Positions 7,174 to 15,294 of a stretch of DNA of 47,755 bases are shown here, in pieces (position 1 is the stretch's first letter; every line of letters begins with the position of its first letter). Source of the DNA: Nitrospirota bacterium (GTDB lineage Bacteria > Nitrospirota > Nitrospiria > 2-01-FULL-66-17); contig JBFLXB010000030.1 in assembly GCA_040757335.1 (NCBI GenBank), forward strand, positions 1 through 47,755. The letters run 5' to 3'. The notes under the pieces are model-generated. The model saw only the letters and a program-made list of their open reading frames with translations, was not told where the DNA came from and did not search any database. The position numbers and the translations under genes were made by a program.

Positions 7174-8583
7174 ATGGTCCAATTGAGCGATCCTTACACG
7201 TGGTGGTCGGCGGCGATCTGGGCGCCGGCTGCGTCGGCCGCGCTCGCGGCCGCGGGCGCGGGCTATGCGTTGACGCGGCGGTTGGTGCGCCGCGCCGCGC
7301 TGCAGCGACGCGACGCCAGGCGCGCCGGGTATCGCGCGATCGTTGACGACCTGTCGGACGCGAGACTGGGCGTCCCCACCGCCCCCGCCGAGTTGCCCGC
7401 GGCGGTTCTGACCGACCACGTGTTCCTGGCCTGCCTGGCCGAAGCCTTCGACTGCGCGTCTCCCGAGCTCCGCGCGCGGCTCATCGGGCACTGCGGACGA
7501 TTCGGTTACGGCGAACGGTTTCGCGCGTTGACCTGCAGTCCCTGGGCGTGGCGCCGCATGGACGCGGCGCGGTGGCTGGGGCGCCTGGGACAGCGCGATG
7601 GTCTCCCGCATCTGATCCGGCTCACGGGTGATCGGTCGGCCCGCGTGCGATCGGCGGCCGTCGGCGCCCTGGGGGCCTTGCGCGATCCCGAGGCGTGCGA
7701 CGCGCTCGTGAGGTGCCTGGACGAGATCGCGTCGGCGTTCGATCGTCGCGCGGTGCCGCCCGATGTGTTGACGCGCGCGCTCGTGGGCCAGGGTGCCGAA
7801 GCGGTGCCCGCGCTGTTGCCGCGCATGCAGAGCCGGTCGGGTGTGGTCAGGAAGATCGCGGTCGAGGTCTTGGCGTGCGCGCCCGAGTCCGATCCTCGCG
7901 TCCGAGGCGCCCTGTTGTCCGCGTTGGAAGACCGCGACGCGGAGGTGCGCGCCGCCGCCGCGAAAGCGATCGGGCACGTCAACGACACCAGTGCGGTGGC
8001 GCTGTTGGCCAAGTCCCTGTCGGATCCGGTCTGGTTCGTTCGTCTCCAGGCCGCTCGGGCGCTCGGGACGCTGGCGCTCCAGCGCGCGCTCCGCCCGCTG
8101 GTGTCGGCGTTGACCGATGAGTCGTGGCAGGTCCGCGCGGCTGCGGCGGACGCGTTGCGTCGGCTGGGAGAACCGGCCGTGCCCGCGCTGACCGAGTGTC
8201 TGTTCACCAGCCGCGACCGCTACGTCAAAGAACAGGTGGTCGAAGAGCTCCAGCGCACGCCGTTTCTCCACGAGCAAGTCGAAGCGCTCGACAGCCAGGT
8301 TCCCGGGGCGGTGTTTGCGGCGCAGCGCTTTCTGCGCGCAGTGGCGCGGCACGGCGCGATCACGGTGTTGCTCGACGCGCTGCGCACCCACCGGCGCGTC
8401 ACCGTACGCCGGAGGCTCGCTCTGGCGTTGGGCACGGTGGACGTGCCGCGGGTCATCGCGGTCCTGCACGACCTGGCCGAACACGATCGGGATGCGGGCG
8501 TTCGTGAGGCGGCACGGCGCGCCCTGACGGGCCGCTCGGACCTCGCGGCCGGCGGACCGACCGCGAGGGAGCAAGCCGCGTGA
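7174..8583 (+). CDS. HEAT-repeat membrane-anchored protein
   Basis: A 469-residue protein. Residues about 9-32 form one hydrophobic segment, followed by a basic patch (TRRLVRRAALQRR), so it is likely anchored with a cytoplasmic C-terminal body. From about residue 125 onward there are repeated two-helix units of the HEAT/PBS-lyase type, for example VRSAAVGALGALRDPEA, VRAAAAKAIGHVNDTSA and VRAAAADALRRLGEPAV. Such solenoids bind proteins. The ATG lies 3 bases after the inverted-repeat element, and no clear Shine-Dalgarno site is visible. The next gene starts on its stop codon (GTGA). HEAT proteins paired with GT2 glycosyltransferases recur in several phyla, so a scaffold role for its partner is a reasonable inference. 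Confidence 0.82.
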   Translation: MVQLSDPYTWWSAAIWAPAASAALAAAGAGYALTRRLVRRAALQRRDARRAGYRAIVDDLSDARLGVPTAPAELPAAVLTDHVFLACLAEAFDCASPELRARLIGHCGRFGYGERFRALTCSPWAWRRMDAARWLGRLGQRDGLPHLIRLTGDRSARVRSAAVGALGALRDPEACDALVRCLDEIASAFDRRAVPPDVLTRALVGQGAEAVPALLPRMQSRSGVVRKIAVEVLACAPESDPRVRGALLSALEDRDAEVRAAAAKAIGHVNDTSAVALLAKSLSDPVWFVRLQAARALGTLALQRALRPLVSALTDESWQVRAAAADALRRLGEPAVPALTECLFTSRDRYVKEQVVEELQRTPFLHEQVEALDSQVPGAVFAAQRFLRAVARHGAITVLLDALRTHRRVTVRRRLALALGTVDVPRVIAVLHDLAEHDRDAGVREAARRALTGRSDLAAGGPTAREQAA

Positions 8584-9965
8584 TCGATTCGGTGCTCTCG
8601 CCCATCGCGTACGCGTTGGCATGGTATGCCGTGGCGGCGGCGATCGGCGGGCTGGCGCTCACCGCGTCGGCCGCGTGGCTGGTGTTTCGCCATCGCCGCG
8701 AGTATGAGTTGAGCCCGGACGCCGGCCCGCCGGACGGACGCACGATGCCCCCGGTGTCCGTGGTGCTGGCGACGTCGGACGACGACGCGTTGATCGGCGA
8801 GCGGTTGGACGCGCTCGGCGCGCTCGACTACCCCGCGTTCGAGGTGGTGGTGGTATCCAACGGGCCCATCAGCCCGCAACTGGCCCGCGTGATGAGCCGT
8901 TTACAGACCAAACCGGTCGATCTGATCTACCGTCCCCTGATCAAAACCGGACGCGTCACCGCGTGTTACCACAGCGCCGCCCCGCTCAACCTGACGGTGT
9001 TGGAAAAGGAGCGAGGAACCGCGGCCGACGCGTTCAACGCCGGGTTGAACGCGTCGCGGAGTCCCTATGTGTGCCTGGTCGAACTCGGCGCGTGGCTGGA
9101 TCGCGCGGCGCTCACGCGGCTCATGGCTCCGGTCATGGACGACCCCGAGCGGGTCGTGCTCACGGCGGGCATTGAGCGCGTGATGAACGGGTGCGAGTTC
9201 CGTGACGGCGATGTCGTGGTGGCCGCGTGCCCGGGTCGGCCCGCGGTCGCGTGGCAGGTCCTCGACGGACTCCGACGCGCCATGCTGGCGATCGGGGCGG
9301 GGCCTTTGCTCGGCGCGGGCGTCGCGCCCCGATCGTGCGTGTTGGTCCAGAAACGGGAAATGCTCCGCGTGGAAGGGGTTCCGCCGAACGGGGGCGCGAG
9401 AGATCTCGCTGCGCTGGCCTGGAGCCGGCCCGGCCTGCGCTCGGCTATCGTGTCCCTGCCCGTGGCGTGGGCGCCAGTCCCGCTCACGCTCGCCGGTGTC
9501 GCCGAGCGGCATCGGGCCGACGCGGCCGCGGCGCTGGACGCGCTCCGGGGACTGTGGAGGCCCTGCGGCCGCATCACGCACACGGGCCCGGCCTGGCGCT
9601 TGATCCCACTCGCGCGCGGGGTGCGCACGGTCACGCCGGTGCTCGATGTGGCTGCCCTGGCGGTTGCGACCGCGGGGCTCGGCGGAGGCCTGGTGGATTT
9701 TTCGTGGCTGCTCGCGGTGTGGTTCAGCGTGCTGGTGGGCCGCACCGCCGTGTCGTCGGCCGCCATCCTGCTCCACGATCTGACGCCCAAACGGTATCCC
9801 ACGCCCTGGGACGTGTGCCGGCTGTTCCTTGCCGCGTTGCTCGATCCCGTCCTGGGGCGGCTGCTGACCGCGTGGTGGACCCTCACCGCGGTGTGGCGCC
9901 GGGTCCCAACGCCGCCGGCACCGAGCCCGGAGCCGCAGGCTGCACCAGTCGGACTACAGAGCTAG
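8580..9965 (+). CDS. GT2-like membrane glycosyltransferase with degenerate active site
   Basis: A 461-residue protein, GTG start, overlapping the HEAT gene by 4 bases. An N-terminal membrane segment (about 9-35) precedes a GT-A domain: PVSVVLA at 57-63, then LIGERLDALGALDYPAFEVVVVSNG. C-terminal hydrophobic segments lie at about 353-400 and 410-440. In processive GT2 enzymes the stretch after NAGLNASR carries a DxD, and a later GED supplies the base. Here these read VELGAW (residues 167-172) and GGARD (261-265), and the usual GGKAD is ERGTAAD. The catalytic set therefore appears lost. It may be a pseudoenzyme working with the HEAT protein, or a divergent transferase. It overlaps the convergent MFS gene by 4 bases. 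Confidence 0.72.
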   Translation: MIDSVLSPIAYALAWYAVAAAIGGLALTASAAWLVFRHRREYELSPDAGPPDGRTMPPVSVVLATSDDDALIGERLDALGALDYPAFEVVVVSNGPISPQLARVMSRLQTKPVDLIYRPLIKTGRVTACYHSAAPLNLTVLEKERGTAADAFNAGLNASRSPYVCLVELGAWLDRAALTRLMAPVMDDPERVVLTAGIERVMNGCEFRDGDVVVAACPGRPAVAWQVLDGLRRAMLAIGAGPLLGAGVAPRSCVLVQKREMLRVEGVPPNGGARDLAALAWSRPGLRSAIVSLPVAWAPVPLTLAGVAERHRADAAAALDALRGLWRPCGRITHTGPAWRLIPLARGVRTVTPVLDVAALAVATAGLGGGLVDFSWLLAVWFSVLVGRTAVSSAAILLHDLTPKRYPTPWDVCRLFLAALLDPVLGRLLTAWWTLTAVWRRVPTPPAPSPEPQAAPVGLQS

Positions 9966-11134
9966 CGCGGTTCCAGTCGCACCGCGCGCAGAAATCCGAC
10001 GGCGAAGACCAGACCGCCGAACGCGGCGAGCGCGCTGAGGCCGAACAACGGCGCGGCACCCCACGCGGCATAGAGCGCGCCGTTGAGCAACGAGCCGCCG
10101 GCCGACCCGACGCCGTAGGCGAGGCTGCTGTAGAGCGTCTGCCCGGTCGACCGCAGGGACGGCGGCGCGGTCCGGTGCACGAGCGTGACCGCGGCCACGT
10201 GGAACGCGCCGAATGTGAGCGCGTGCAGCCCCTGCGCCAGCACAAGGCCCACCAGCCCGGGCGAACTGCTCATCACCGCCCACCGCGCGACCGCGGCGGC
10301 GAACGCGACCACGAACAAGCCTTCGGCGCCGATCCGTCCCATGGCACGCGCCGACCAAAACATGAAGACCACTTCGACCAGGATGCTGGCGGTCCAGAGC
10401 GCGCCGAGGGACCACGGCGCCCAGCCCCGGCTCTCCAGCCAGATGGAGAAAAATCCGTAGTAGGTGCCGTGGCTGAACTGCATCAGCAGGCATGCGAGGT
10501 AGAACCCGGACAATGCGCGTAATCCACGCACAGCGTGGGTGGAGACCGGAGACGCCAACGCGGGGAGGCGCGTGGTGGGGATCGCACAGGCGGCTGCGGT
10601 GGCCGCCGCGAACCCGCCGAGGATGCCGTACAAGATGACCCGATCGGACGACGCGGTTTTGAGCCAGACGCCCATCAACAGGGTGGCCACGATGAAGCCC
10701 AACGATCCCCAGAGCCGGATACGCCCGTAGTCGAAGCGTTTGAGTCGATCCAGGGTTTCGAGCGTGGTGGCTTCGACCAACGGCAGCACCGGGGCCCACG
10801 CCACCGCGAACACCACCATCACCGCCAAGACGCTCAAAAAGGTGGTCGAGACCAGAAACGCGGCGAACGAGAGCGTGGTGGCGGCGGACGTGGCGATGAT
10901 CAGCAGCCGCCCGTGTCCCGTGCGATCGGCCACGAGCCCGAAGGCCGCGGGGACAAGAATTTTGAAGAGGGGCGGCATGGCCGCGACCACGCCGATCTGC
11001 CAAGGGGTGAACCCCAGGTGCAGGAGGTACAGATTGAAGTAGGGGAGGTAGACGCCGAGGGCCGCGAACGATCCGAAGTAAACGGCGATCAGCGCAAGCG
11101 CGGCCCGCACCGTATGGGCTAGGAGCCTGTCCAT
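9962..11134 (-). CDS. Major facilitator superfamily transporter (MFS_1-like)
   Basis: A 390-residue integral membrane protein with about 12 hydrophobic segments. The N-terminal half has FNLYLLHLGFTPWQIG and FGLVADRTGHGR, the loop 2-3 signature of the HcaT/3-phenylpropionate-type MFS group. The substrate cannot be told from sequence. The ATG at 11134 and the first five codons lie inside a repeat (11122-11308). A GTG at 11110 (residue 9), just outside the repeat, is the likely ancestral alternative. No ribosome site is visible for either. The 3' end overlaps the convergent GT2-like gene. Confidence 0.85.
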   Translation of the reverse strand: MDRLLAHTVRAALALIAVYFGSFAALGVYLPYFNLYLLHLGFTPWQIGVVAAMPPLFKILVPAAFGLVADRTGHGRLLIIATSAATTLSFAAFLVSTTFLSVLAVMVVFAVAWAPVLPLVEATTLETLDRLKRFDYGRIRLWGSLGFIVATLLMGVWLKTASSDRVILYGILGGFAAATAAACAIPTTRLPALASPVSTHAVRGLRALSGFYLACLLMQFSHGTYYGFFSIWLESRGWAPWSLGALWTASILVEVVFMFWSARAMGRIGAEGLFVVAFAAAVARWAVMSSSPGLVGLVLAQGLHALTFGAFHVAAVTLVHRTAPPSLRSTGQTLYSSLAYGVGSAGGSLLNGALYAAWGAAPLFGLSALAAFGGLVFAVGFLRAVRLEPR

Positions 11135-11308
11135 GAAAGGCCATCTGCGGCGTTGCTTCGCGATCCGGGCGGAGGGCGTCGATTTCCAGCCACTCCCTCG
11201 GAGCGGAGCGGATTGTCGGTCGGCCTTGCGTGCTCACGTACAACCCAGTACGCTCCGCGCGCAAGGACGTCCCTCCGCCTTGCATCTGGCCTTCCCTGAA
11301 CAGGCTCC
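11122..11308. repeat. Stop-associated palindromic repeat, copy 1
   Basis: Ends are GGAGCCTGT and ACAGGCTCC. The interior runs from 'ggccatctgcggcgttgc' to 'gccttgcatctggcctt' and includes 'cacgtacaacccagtacgctcc'. At 187 bp it is longer than most copies. It starts inside the 5' end of the MFS gene and ends 9 bases from the stop codon of the ferredoxin gene. Confidence 0.85.
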
Positions 11309-11317
11309 AACACGCGA

Positions 11318-11668
11318 TTACTTGGCCCCGCTCCGAGATTCGGCGGGTTTGGCGTCGAACGGGATCAACAGGCGGGTTACGACCTCGCCCCGCCCGATGT
11401 GACGGTCCATTACCTCGATCACGTCGGCTTCGGTCTTCACCCGGTACCACACCCCATCGGGATAGATCACCACCGTGGGCCCGTATTCACACGCGTCCAG
11501 GCACCCCGCCTTGTTGGCCCGCACTTCGGCCTGCAGGCCGCGGCGCTTCACTTCGGACTTGAACAATTCCTGCAGCTTGGCCGATCCCTTGGCCGTGCAA
11601 CTGCCGCGCGGGTCTTCCGCCGACCGTTCGTTGATGCACATGAAGATGTGATACCGGTACCGAGACAT
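11318..11668 (-). CDS. Thioredoxin-like [2Fe-2S] ferredoxin
   Basis: A 116-residue protein starting MSRYRYHIFMCINERS. Cysteines are in the thioredoxin-like ferredoxin pattern: C11, C24 (DPRGSCTAKG), then C55 and C59 in NKAGCLDACEYGP. This matches the NuoE-like or Aquifex Fd4 fold that binds one [2Fe-2S] cluster. VVIYPDGVWYRV follows, as in the family. It should act as a soluble electron carrier, partner unknown. The ATG at 11668 is supported by an upstream GGGGGTGA ribosome site; the frame is open further upstream but looks non-coding there. The transcript probably ends in the adjacent repeat. Confidence 0.87.
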   Translation of the reverse strand: MSRYRYHIFMCINERSAEDPRGSCTAKGSAKLQELFKSEVKRRGLQAEVRANKAGCLDACEYGPTVVIYPDGVWYRVKTEADVIEVMDRHIGRGEVVTRLLIPFDAKPAESRSGAK

Positions 11669-11693
11669 CGTCACCCCCGTTGGAGCGGCGTGG

Positions 11694-11699
11694 AGTATA
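11694..11699 (-). promoter_or_regulatory. Extended -10 promoter of the ferredoxin gene
   Basis: On the minus strand TGCTATACT forms an extended -10 box (TGN before TATACT). No good -35 box is visible. Predicted start near 11687, about 18 nt before the ATG, with the ribosome site between. Confidence 0.45.
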
Positions 11700-11838
11700 G
11701 CACGGCGCGCGACCTGCGGCACGCGCGGCGATTTCCCCGGCACTCCCGTTGCCATGAAAACTGCAATATCCTTCGCGTGATGCCGGCGGCCCTCCGTGGG
11801 TGGGGCATTGGTTCGACGCGGGGTCGACGCCGTACTCC

Positions 11839-11876
11839 AAAAAAAGGGGGAGGCGCCGCTATGGCGCCGCCCCCTT
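11839..11876 (-). terminator. Rho-independent terminator of the 600-residue lipoprotein gene
   Basis: Reading the minus strand, a GC-rich stem (GGGGGCGGCGCC, loop ATAGC, GGCGCCTCCCCC) is followed by seven T. It lies 25 bases downstream of the lipoprotein stop codon. Confidence 0.85.
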
Positions 11877-11901
11877 CGTTTTCGGCGTCGCGATTACTCG
11901 G

Positions 11902-13704
11902 TCACTGGAACGCGTACCAAATATCGGTCTCTTCGCCGTTCGTCCCACTCACTACGACGTTGATGCTTGGGTAGGACGGGTTCACCTCTACCGCGTTGCC
12001 GTTACAGGTGGTGGGGAGCGTGATGGTGCCCGAAGTCGCGGTGGGGGAGAGCAGCGGGCCCTCGATGTCGCAGCCGTCTCCAGTCACCGATTTGACAAAG
12101 CCGTACATAGACACCTCCTCGATGGGGAACGTGACCGGGAGGTTCCACGCGAGCGTCACGGGGCTGCCCAGGGTCGCGCTGGCGCTGTGGCCCACGGTTG
12201 TTTCGACGCCGGCCTGAACATCAAAAGCCTCGGTCGTCGAAGCCTCGAGGACGCGGGTGTAGCTCTGGGTGGTCGAGTCCGAGAAGGTCACCTCGATGGT
12301 ATACTCCGTGCCCGCCGGCGGAAACGCGTCGGGGCTCACCTGATACCACCAGCTGTTGGCGTCGACCAGATCGAAGTGTTCGGTGGTCACGCCCCCGTCC
12401 GTGAACGTGCCGGCGTTCTTGGTCAGGGCGATCGTTTGAGTCGTTCCTCCGATGGGCCCGGTGATCGCGGCCGACTGGACCACGCCGACGGGCGCTCCGA
12501 CCTGGACTTTCAGCGCGTAGTACACGCCGTCGCAACCGGTCTGGCAGGTGGTGCCCAGCATGCGCCGTTCGGTGATCAGTCCCACCTGGGCCCTGGCGCG
12601 TTCTTGGTTGCCGTAGAAGAGCCAGCGTCCGTCGGATTGTTTCTTGAAGATCAGACCGTCGCCGTCTTCATCCACGATTTCGTCAACCGTCACTGCGCCT
12701 TGGCTCAAGCTGGCCGCGCCCGCAACGCCGATGATGTTGTTGGCCGCGTCGAAATCAACCACGTGGTCCACGCGGAACGCGTTGAACGTCACGCCGGCAA
12801 AGTCCTGGGCAAAACCCTCTGCGTCCTGATTCTCGTCAAGGCCCCGACTGAGGTAGTCCGCGTCGTAGAACGGGAGGAGATCGGCGGCTGTCAATGCGTC
12901 GCCCTTCGTGTTCGCCGTGTTGGCCAGGTCCTGCAACGTGGCCAGGACGCCGTCCAAGGCGGCCTGCTCCTCGGGGGTCGTGGGGATGTAGGCCGACGTA
13001 AAGCTGGTGCTCGTGATCCCGTTCTCGGTGACGGTGGTGCTCGCCGTGACCGTCCCGCCGCTGATCGTCAGGTCGGTTTGCTGCGTGCTGGTCCCGTCGT
13101 CGAGTGAGATGACGTGCGTGGTCGTGTCGACTTGGAGCACGTCCAGCACCCCGTCGAACCCGCTGCTGTCGGCGTCAAAGGGCGTGGTGAGCATATCGAA
13201 CTGGGCCGGGTCCAAACCGGCGTCGACCAGCCATTTCTTCACTAAGTTCTCGACGACGGAAACGATCACCTGCAATTCGGTATCCGAAGGCGGCGGTGCG
13301 GCCGTCGGGTCCGCAAACGCGGCGTCGATCGTGTCGCCTTGTACCTCGTACCAGGTCCGAATGATCAGATCGGTGAGGGGATGGACGTTCACCGTGCCGG
13401 CCGTCTCGCCCACGCTGTACAGGAACGAGCCGCCGCCCACGTCGACTTGCAACAGAAACGGCGGTGTCATGCCGGTCACGTCCAGGCTGTACGTGCCGTC
13501 GGTCCCCGTGGTCGCCGTCGCCGTGTCCCCAGCGGCGTCCTTGATCGAGATCGTGGCGCCGACGATCGCCGCCCCTGTGGCCGCGGTGCCGGTGACCGTG
13601 GTGGCCGCCGGGGAGGAAGAACCTCCTCCTCCATTGCAGCCCGCGAGAAGTATGAGTCCCAGGAATGCTCCCAGGCTCTCCAACCTCACCCTGGCCTGCT
13701 TCAT
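11902..13704 (-). CDS. Large secreted lipoprotein, function unknown
   Basis: A 600-residue protein. The signal peptide ends in the lipobox LLAGC, followed by a flexible NGGGGSSS linker, so it is a lipid-anchored envelope protein. Residues about 36-100 look like a carboxypeptidase-regulatory/Ig-like beta-sandwich (GAAIVGATISIKDAAGD, then GTDGTYSLDV). The remainder is Thr/Ser/Asp-rich beta-type sequence, including DEDGDGLIF and several possible Ig-like strands in the C-terminal 200 residues. I do not recognise the family. ATG 13704 is fixed by a near-perfect AAGGAGGGA ribosome site. It is monocistronic: a terminator follows and a long upstream region precedes it. Confidence 0.8.
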   Translation of the reverse strand: MKQARVRLESLGAFLGLILLAGCNGGGGSSSPAATTVTGTAATGAAIVGATISIKDAAGDTATATTGTDGTYSLDVTGMTPPFLLQVDVGGGSFLYSVGETAGTVNVHPLTDLIIRTWYEVQGDTIDAAFADPTAAPPPSDTELQVIVSVVENLVKKWLVDAGLDPAQFDMLTTPFDADSSGFDGVLDVLQVDTTTHVISLDDGTSTQQTDLTISGGTVTASTTVTENGITSTSFTSAYIPTTPEEQAALDGVLATLQDLANTANTKGDALTAADLLPFYDADYLSRGLDENQDAEGFAQDFAGVTFNAFRVDHVVDFDAANNIIGVAGAASLSQGAVTVDEIVDEDGDGLIFKKQSDGRWLFYGNQERARAQVGLITERRMLGTTCQTGCDGVYYALKVQVGAPVGVVQSAAITGPIGGTTQTIALTKNAGTFTDGGVTTEHFDLVDANSWWYQVSPDAFPPAGTEYTIEVTFSDSTTQSYTRVLEASTTEAFDVQAGVETTVGHSASATLGSPVTLAWNLPVTFPIEEVSMYGFVKSVTGDGCDIEGPLLSPTATSGTITLPTTCNGNAVEVNPSYPSINVVVSGTNGEETDIWYAFQ

Positions 13705-13738
13705 TGAATCCCTCCTTGTCGAAAGCGCATGACGCGAG

Positions 13739-13754
13739 CGGGACCCTTGTCCCG
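13739..13754 (-). other. Short hairpin in the lipoprotein 5' leader
   Basis: CGGGAC (13739-13744) and GTCCCG (13749-13754) form a 6-bp stem with a 4-nt loop, 35 bases upstream of the lipoprotein start. No T-run follows, so it is not a classical terminator. Confidence 0.4.
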
Positions 13755-13857
13755 TCGGCGCATGGAGAAGGAGTCTAGCTTGCTGCGACAACCTGTCAAC
13801 ACGTACCCACAGCCTCATCCCGCGGAGGGGTTCCTTGACGCTTGAAATCCGCAAGGA

Positions 13858-13930
13858 GCTAAGCTGGGCACCTGTCTTCGCGGCACGCCGTCGCCCCGGC
13901 CGCGGAACCGCTTGCCTTGAGGGTTTAGCC
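13858..13930 (-). other. Possible structured leader RNA upstream of the lipoprotein
   Basis: The 358-bp gap 13705-14062 separates the lipoprotein gene from the dehydrogenase gene; both are on the minus strand. In it, GGCTAAACC (minus strand, from 13930) and TTAGC (13862-13858) can close a helix around a GC-rich interior, ending about 150 nt before the lipoprotein ATG. The 5' part, CGCAACGGCTAAACC, loosely resembles the start of cyclic-di-GMP-I riboswitches, but the conserved GCAAAGCC is not present. A separate hairpin at 14023-14041 (GTGCGAC/GTCGCAC) may end the dehydrogenase transcript. No gene is visible in this gap. Confidence 0.25.
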
Positions 13931-14062
13931 GTTGCGTCGATTACTTCGCGACCGCCAGAGTCTCACGCCGCACGAGATTCGCGAGGGGGTGGGCGTGACC
14001 GCGGGGATCTGTCAGGGAAAGCGTGCGACACGAGGTCGCACACGACGTTGTCGGGACCCCTT

Positions 14063-15199
14063 CTACGCAAATCCCGGGGCGGATGAAAACAGGGAGAACC
14101 GCCGCAAGCTCATCGCCTTCTTGACCCGCTGGAGGGCCAGTTCCGTTGCGGCCTCTCGCGGCAAGATCCGTTTCCGCGCGGCGGTTTCCAGCACCAGGCG
14201 CGTGTTGCGTCGCAGTTTGTCCTCGATGATCTGAAACACCGTGGACTCGCCGGCGCCCCGGTACTCCATCGCCGCGCAGATCACGCCTCCCGCGTTGGCG
14301 ATAAAATCCGGCACGCACACGATGCCGTTCTCCGCCAGGATCTTTTCCGCGCCGAGCGTGATGGGGATATTGGCGCCTTCGACCACCAGCTTGGTCTTCA
14401 AGCGGTGAACATTGTCTTCGTTGATCACATCCGGGCGGGCAGCGGGAATCCAGATCTCACACTCCACGTCGATGATCGCGTCGCGGTCGATGGCCTTGCC
14501 CTTGGCAGACTCCGACACGCTTTTCCCTCGCTGTTTCAACCCAAACAATTCGTTGAGATCGAGCCCATCCGGATCGTGAACGGCTCCGGTTGAATCCGAT
14601 GCCGCCACCAACACCGCGCCTTTGTCCGCCAGAAAGCGCGCCGCATGTTGGCCCACCGCGCCGAACCCCTGGACTGCAAACCGCGCTCGTTTCTTCGCGG
14701 CGATCTTGCAGAATTCCAGCGCCACGTCGGCGGCATGGCTGACCCCCCAGCCCGTGGCGCCGATTTCATCCAGTGGGATGCCGCCAAGCTCGCGGGGCAC
14801 GCCGACCGCACGTCCGATCTCATCCTTCACCCAGCCCATACAGTCTTCATCCGTGCCCATGTCGGGTCCGAAGATATAGTCTTCCTCGTTGCGCAAGGCC
14901 TTGGCCAAGCCGCGTATCAGCGTTTCCTTGTCGGCCTTGGGCATCTTCGGATCTCCGAACACCACGGCCTTGCCGCCCCCGTGGGAAAGCCCGGCGGCTG
15001 CGTTCTTCAGGGTCATGGCTCGGGCGAGGCGGACGCACTCTTCGGTGCTCACGTCAGGGGCCATTCGTAGCCCGCCGATGGACGGTCCCGCGGCCACGTT
15101 GTCGACAACCAAGATCGCCTTCAACCGAATCGACGGCTCGTACACGTGGATGATCTTCATCGGCCCCAACTCGTCCGCGAATCGAAATAGATCCGTCAT
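14063..15199 (-). CDS. Glu/Leu/Phe/Val dehydrogenase
   Basis: A 378-residue amino-acid dehydrogenase catalysing NAD(P)-linked oxidative deamination. LSHGGGKAVVFGDPK contains the conserved glycine-rich loop and lysine, GPDMGTDEDCMGW carries the catalytic aspartate, and FAVQGFGAVGQHAARFL is the Rossmann dinucleotide motif. LVVEGANIP and the IANAGGVICAAMEY segment complete the family pattern. GGGKAV leans toward leucine/phenylalanine dehydrogenases, but specificity cannot be fixed. I start at ATG 15199 because GAGGAGGGCGAG precedes it; an in-frame ATG lies 18 bases upstream. It is divergent from rarA. Confidence 0.9.
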   Translation of the reverse strand: MTDLFRFADELGPMKIIHVYEPSIRLKAILVVDNVAAGPSIGGLRMAPDVSTEECVRLARAMTLKNAAAGLSHGGGKAVVFGDPKMPKADKETLIRGLAKALRNEEDYIFGPDMGTDEDCMGWVKDEIGRAVGVPRELGGIPLDEIGATGWGVSHAADVALEFCKIAAKKRARFAVQGFGAVGQHAARFLADKGAVLVAASDSTGAVHDPDGLDLNELFGLKQRGKSVSESAKGKAIDRDAIIDVECEIWIPAARPDVINEDNVHRLKTKLVVEGANIPITLGAEKILAENGIVCVPDFIANAGGVICAAMEYRGAGESTVFQIIEDKLRRNTRLVLETAARKRILPREAATELALQRVKKAMSLRRFSLFSSAPGFA

Positions 15200-15256
15200 C
15201 TCGCCCTCCTCGATCACTCCAACCCGACCAGGACATATTGCACGTCAAACGCCCCG

Positions 15257-15262
15257 TATAAT
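15257..15262 (+). promoter_or_regulatory. Possible -10 box for rarA
   Basis: A perfect TATAAT lies 33 bases before the rarA ATG, with no convincing -35 box at the right distance. A weaker -10-like TAGCAT occurs 9 bases before the ATG. Which one is used cannot be decided from sequence. Confidence 0.35.
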
Positions 15263-15294
15263 CAAGTGCGATTCTGTGGTAGCATCCCGTCTCG

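Noticed and set aside
7069-8622. Minus-strand open frame (517 residues) with R/Q/H-rich sequence
   Set aside because: Antisense to the HEAT-repeat gene and running through the inverted-repeat element; composition is typical of a shadow frame.
13858-13930. Definite cyclic-di-GMP-I riboswitch
   Set aside because: Only the first bases are similar and the conserved core and tetraloop elements are missing; kept only as a low-confidence structured leader.
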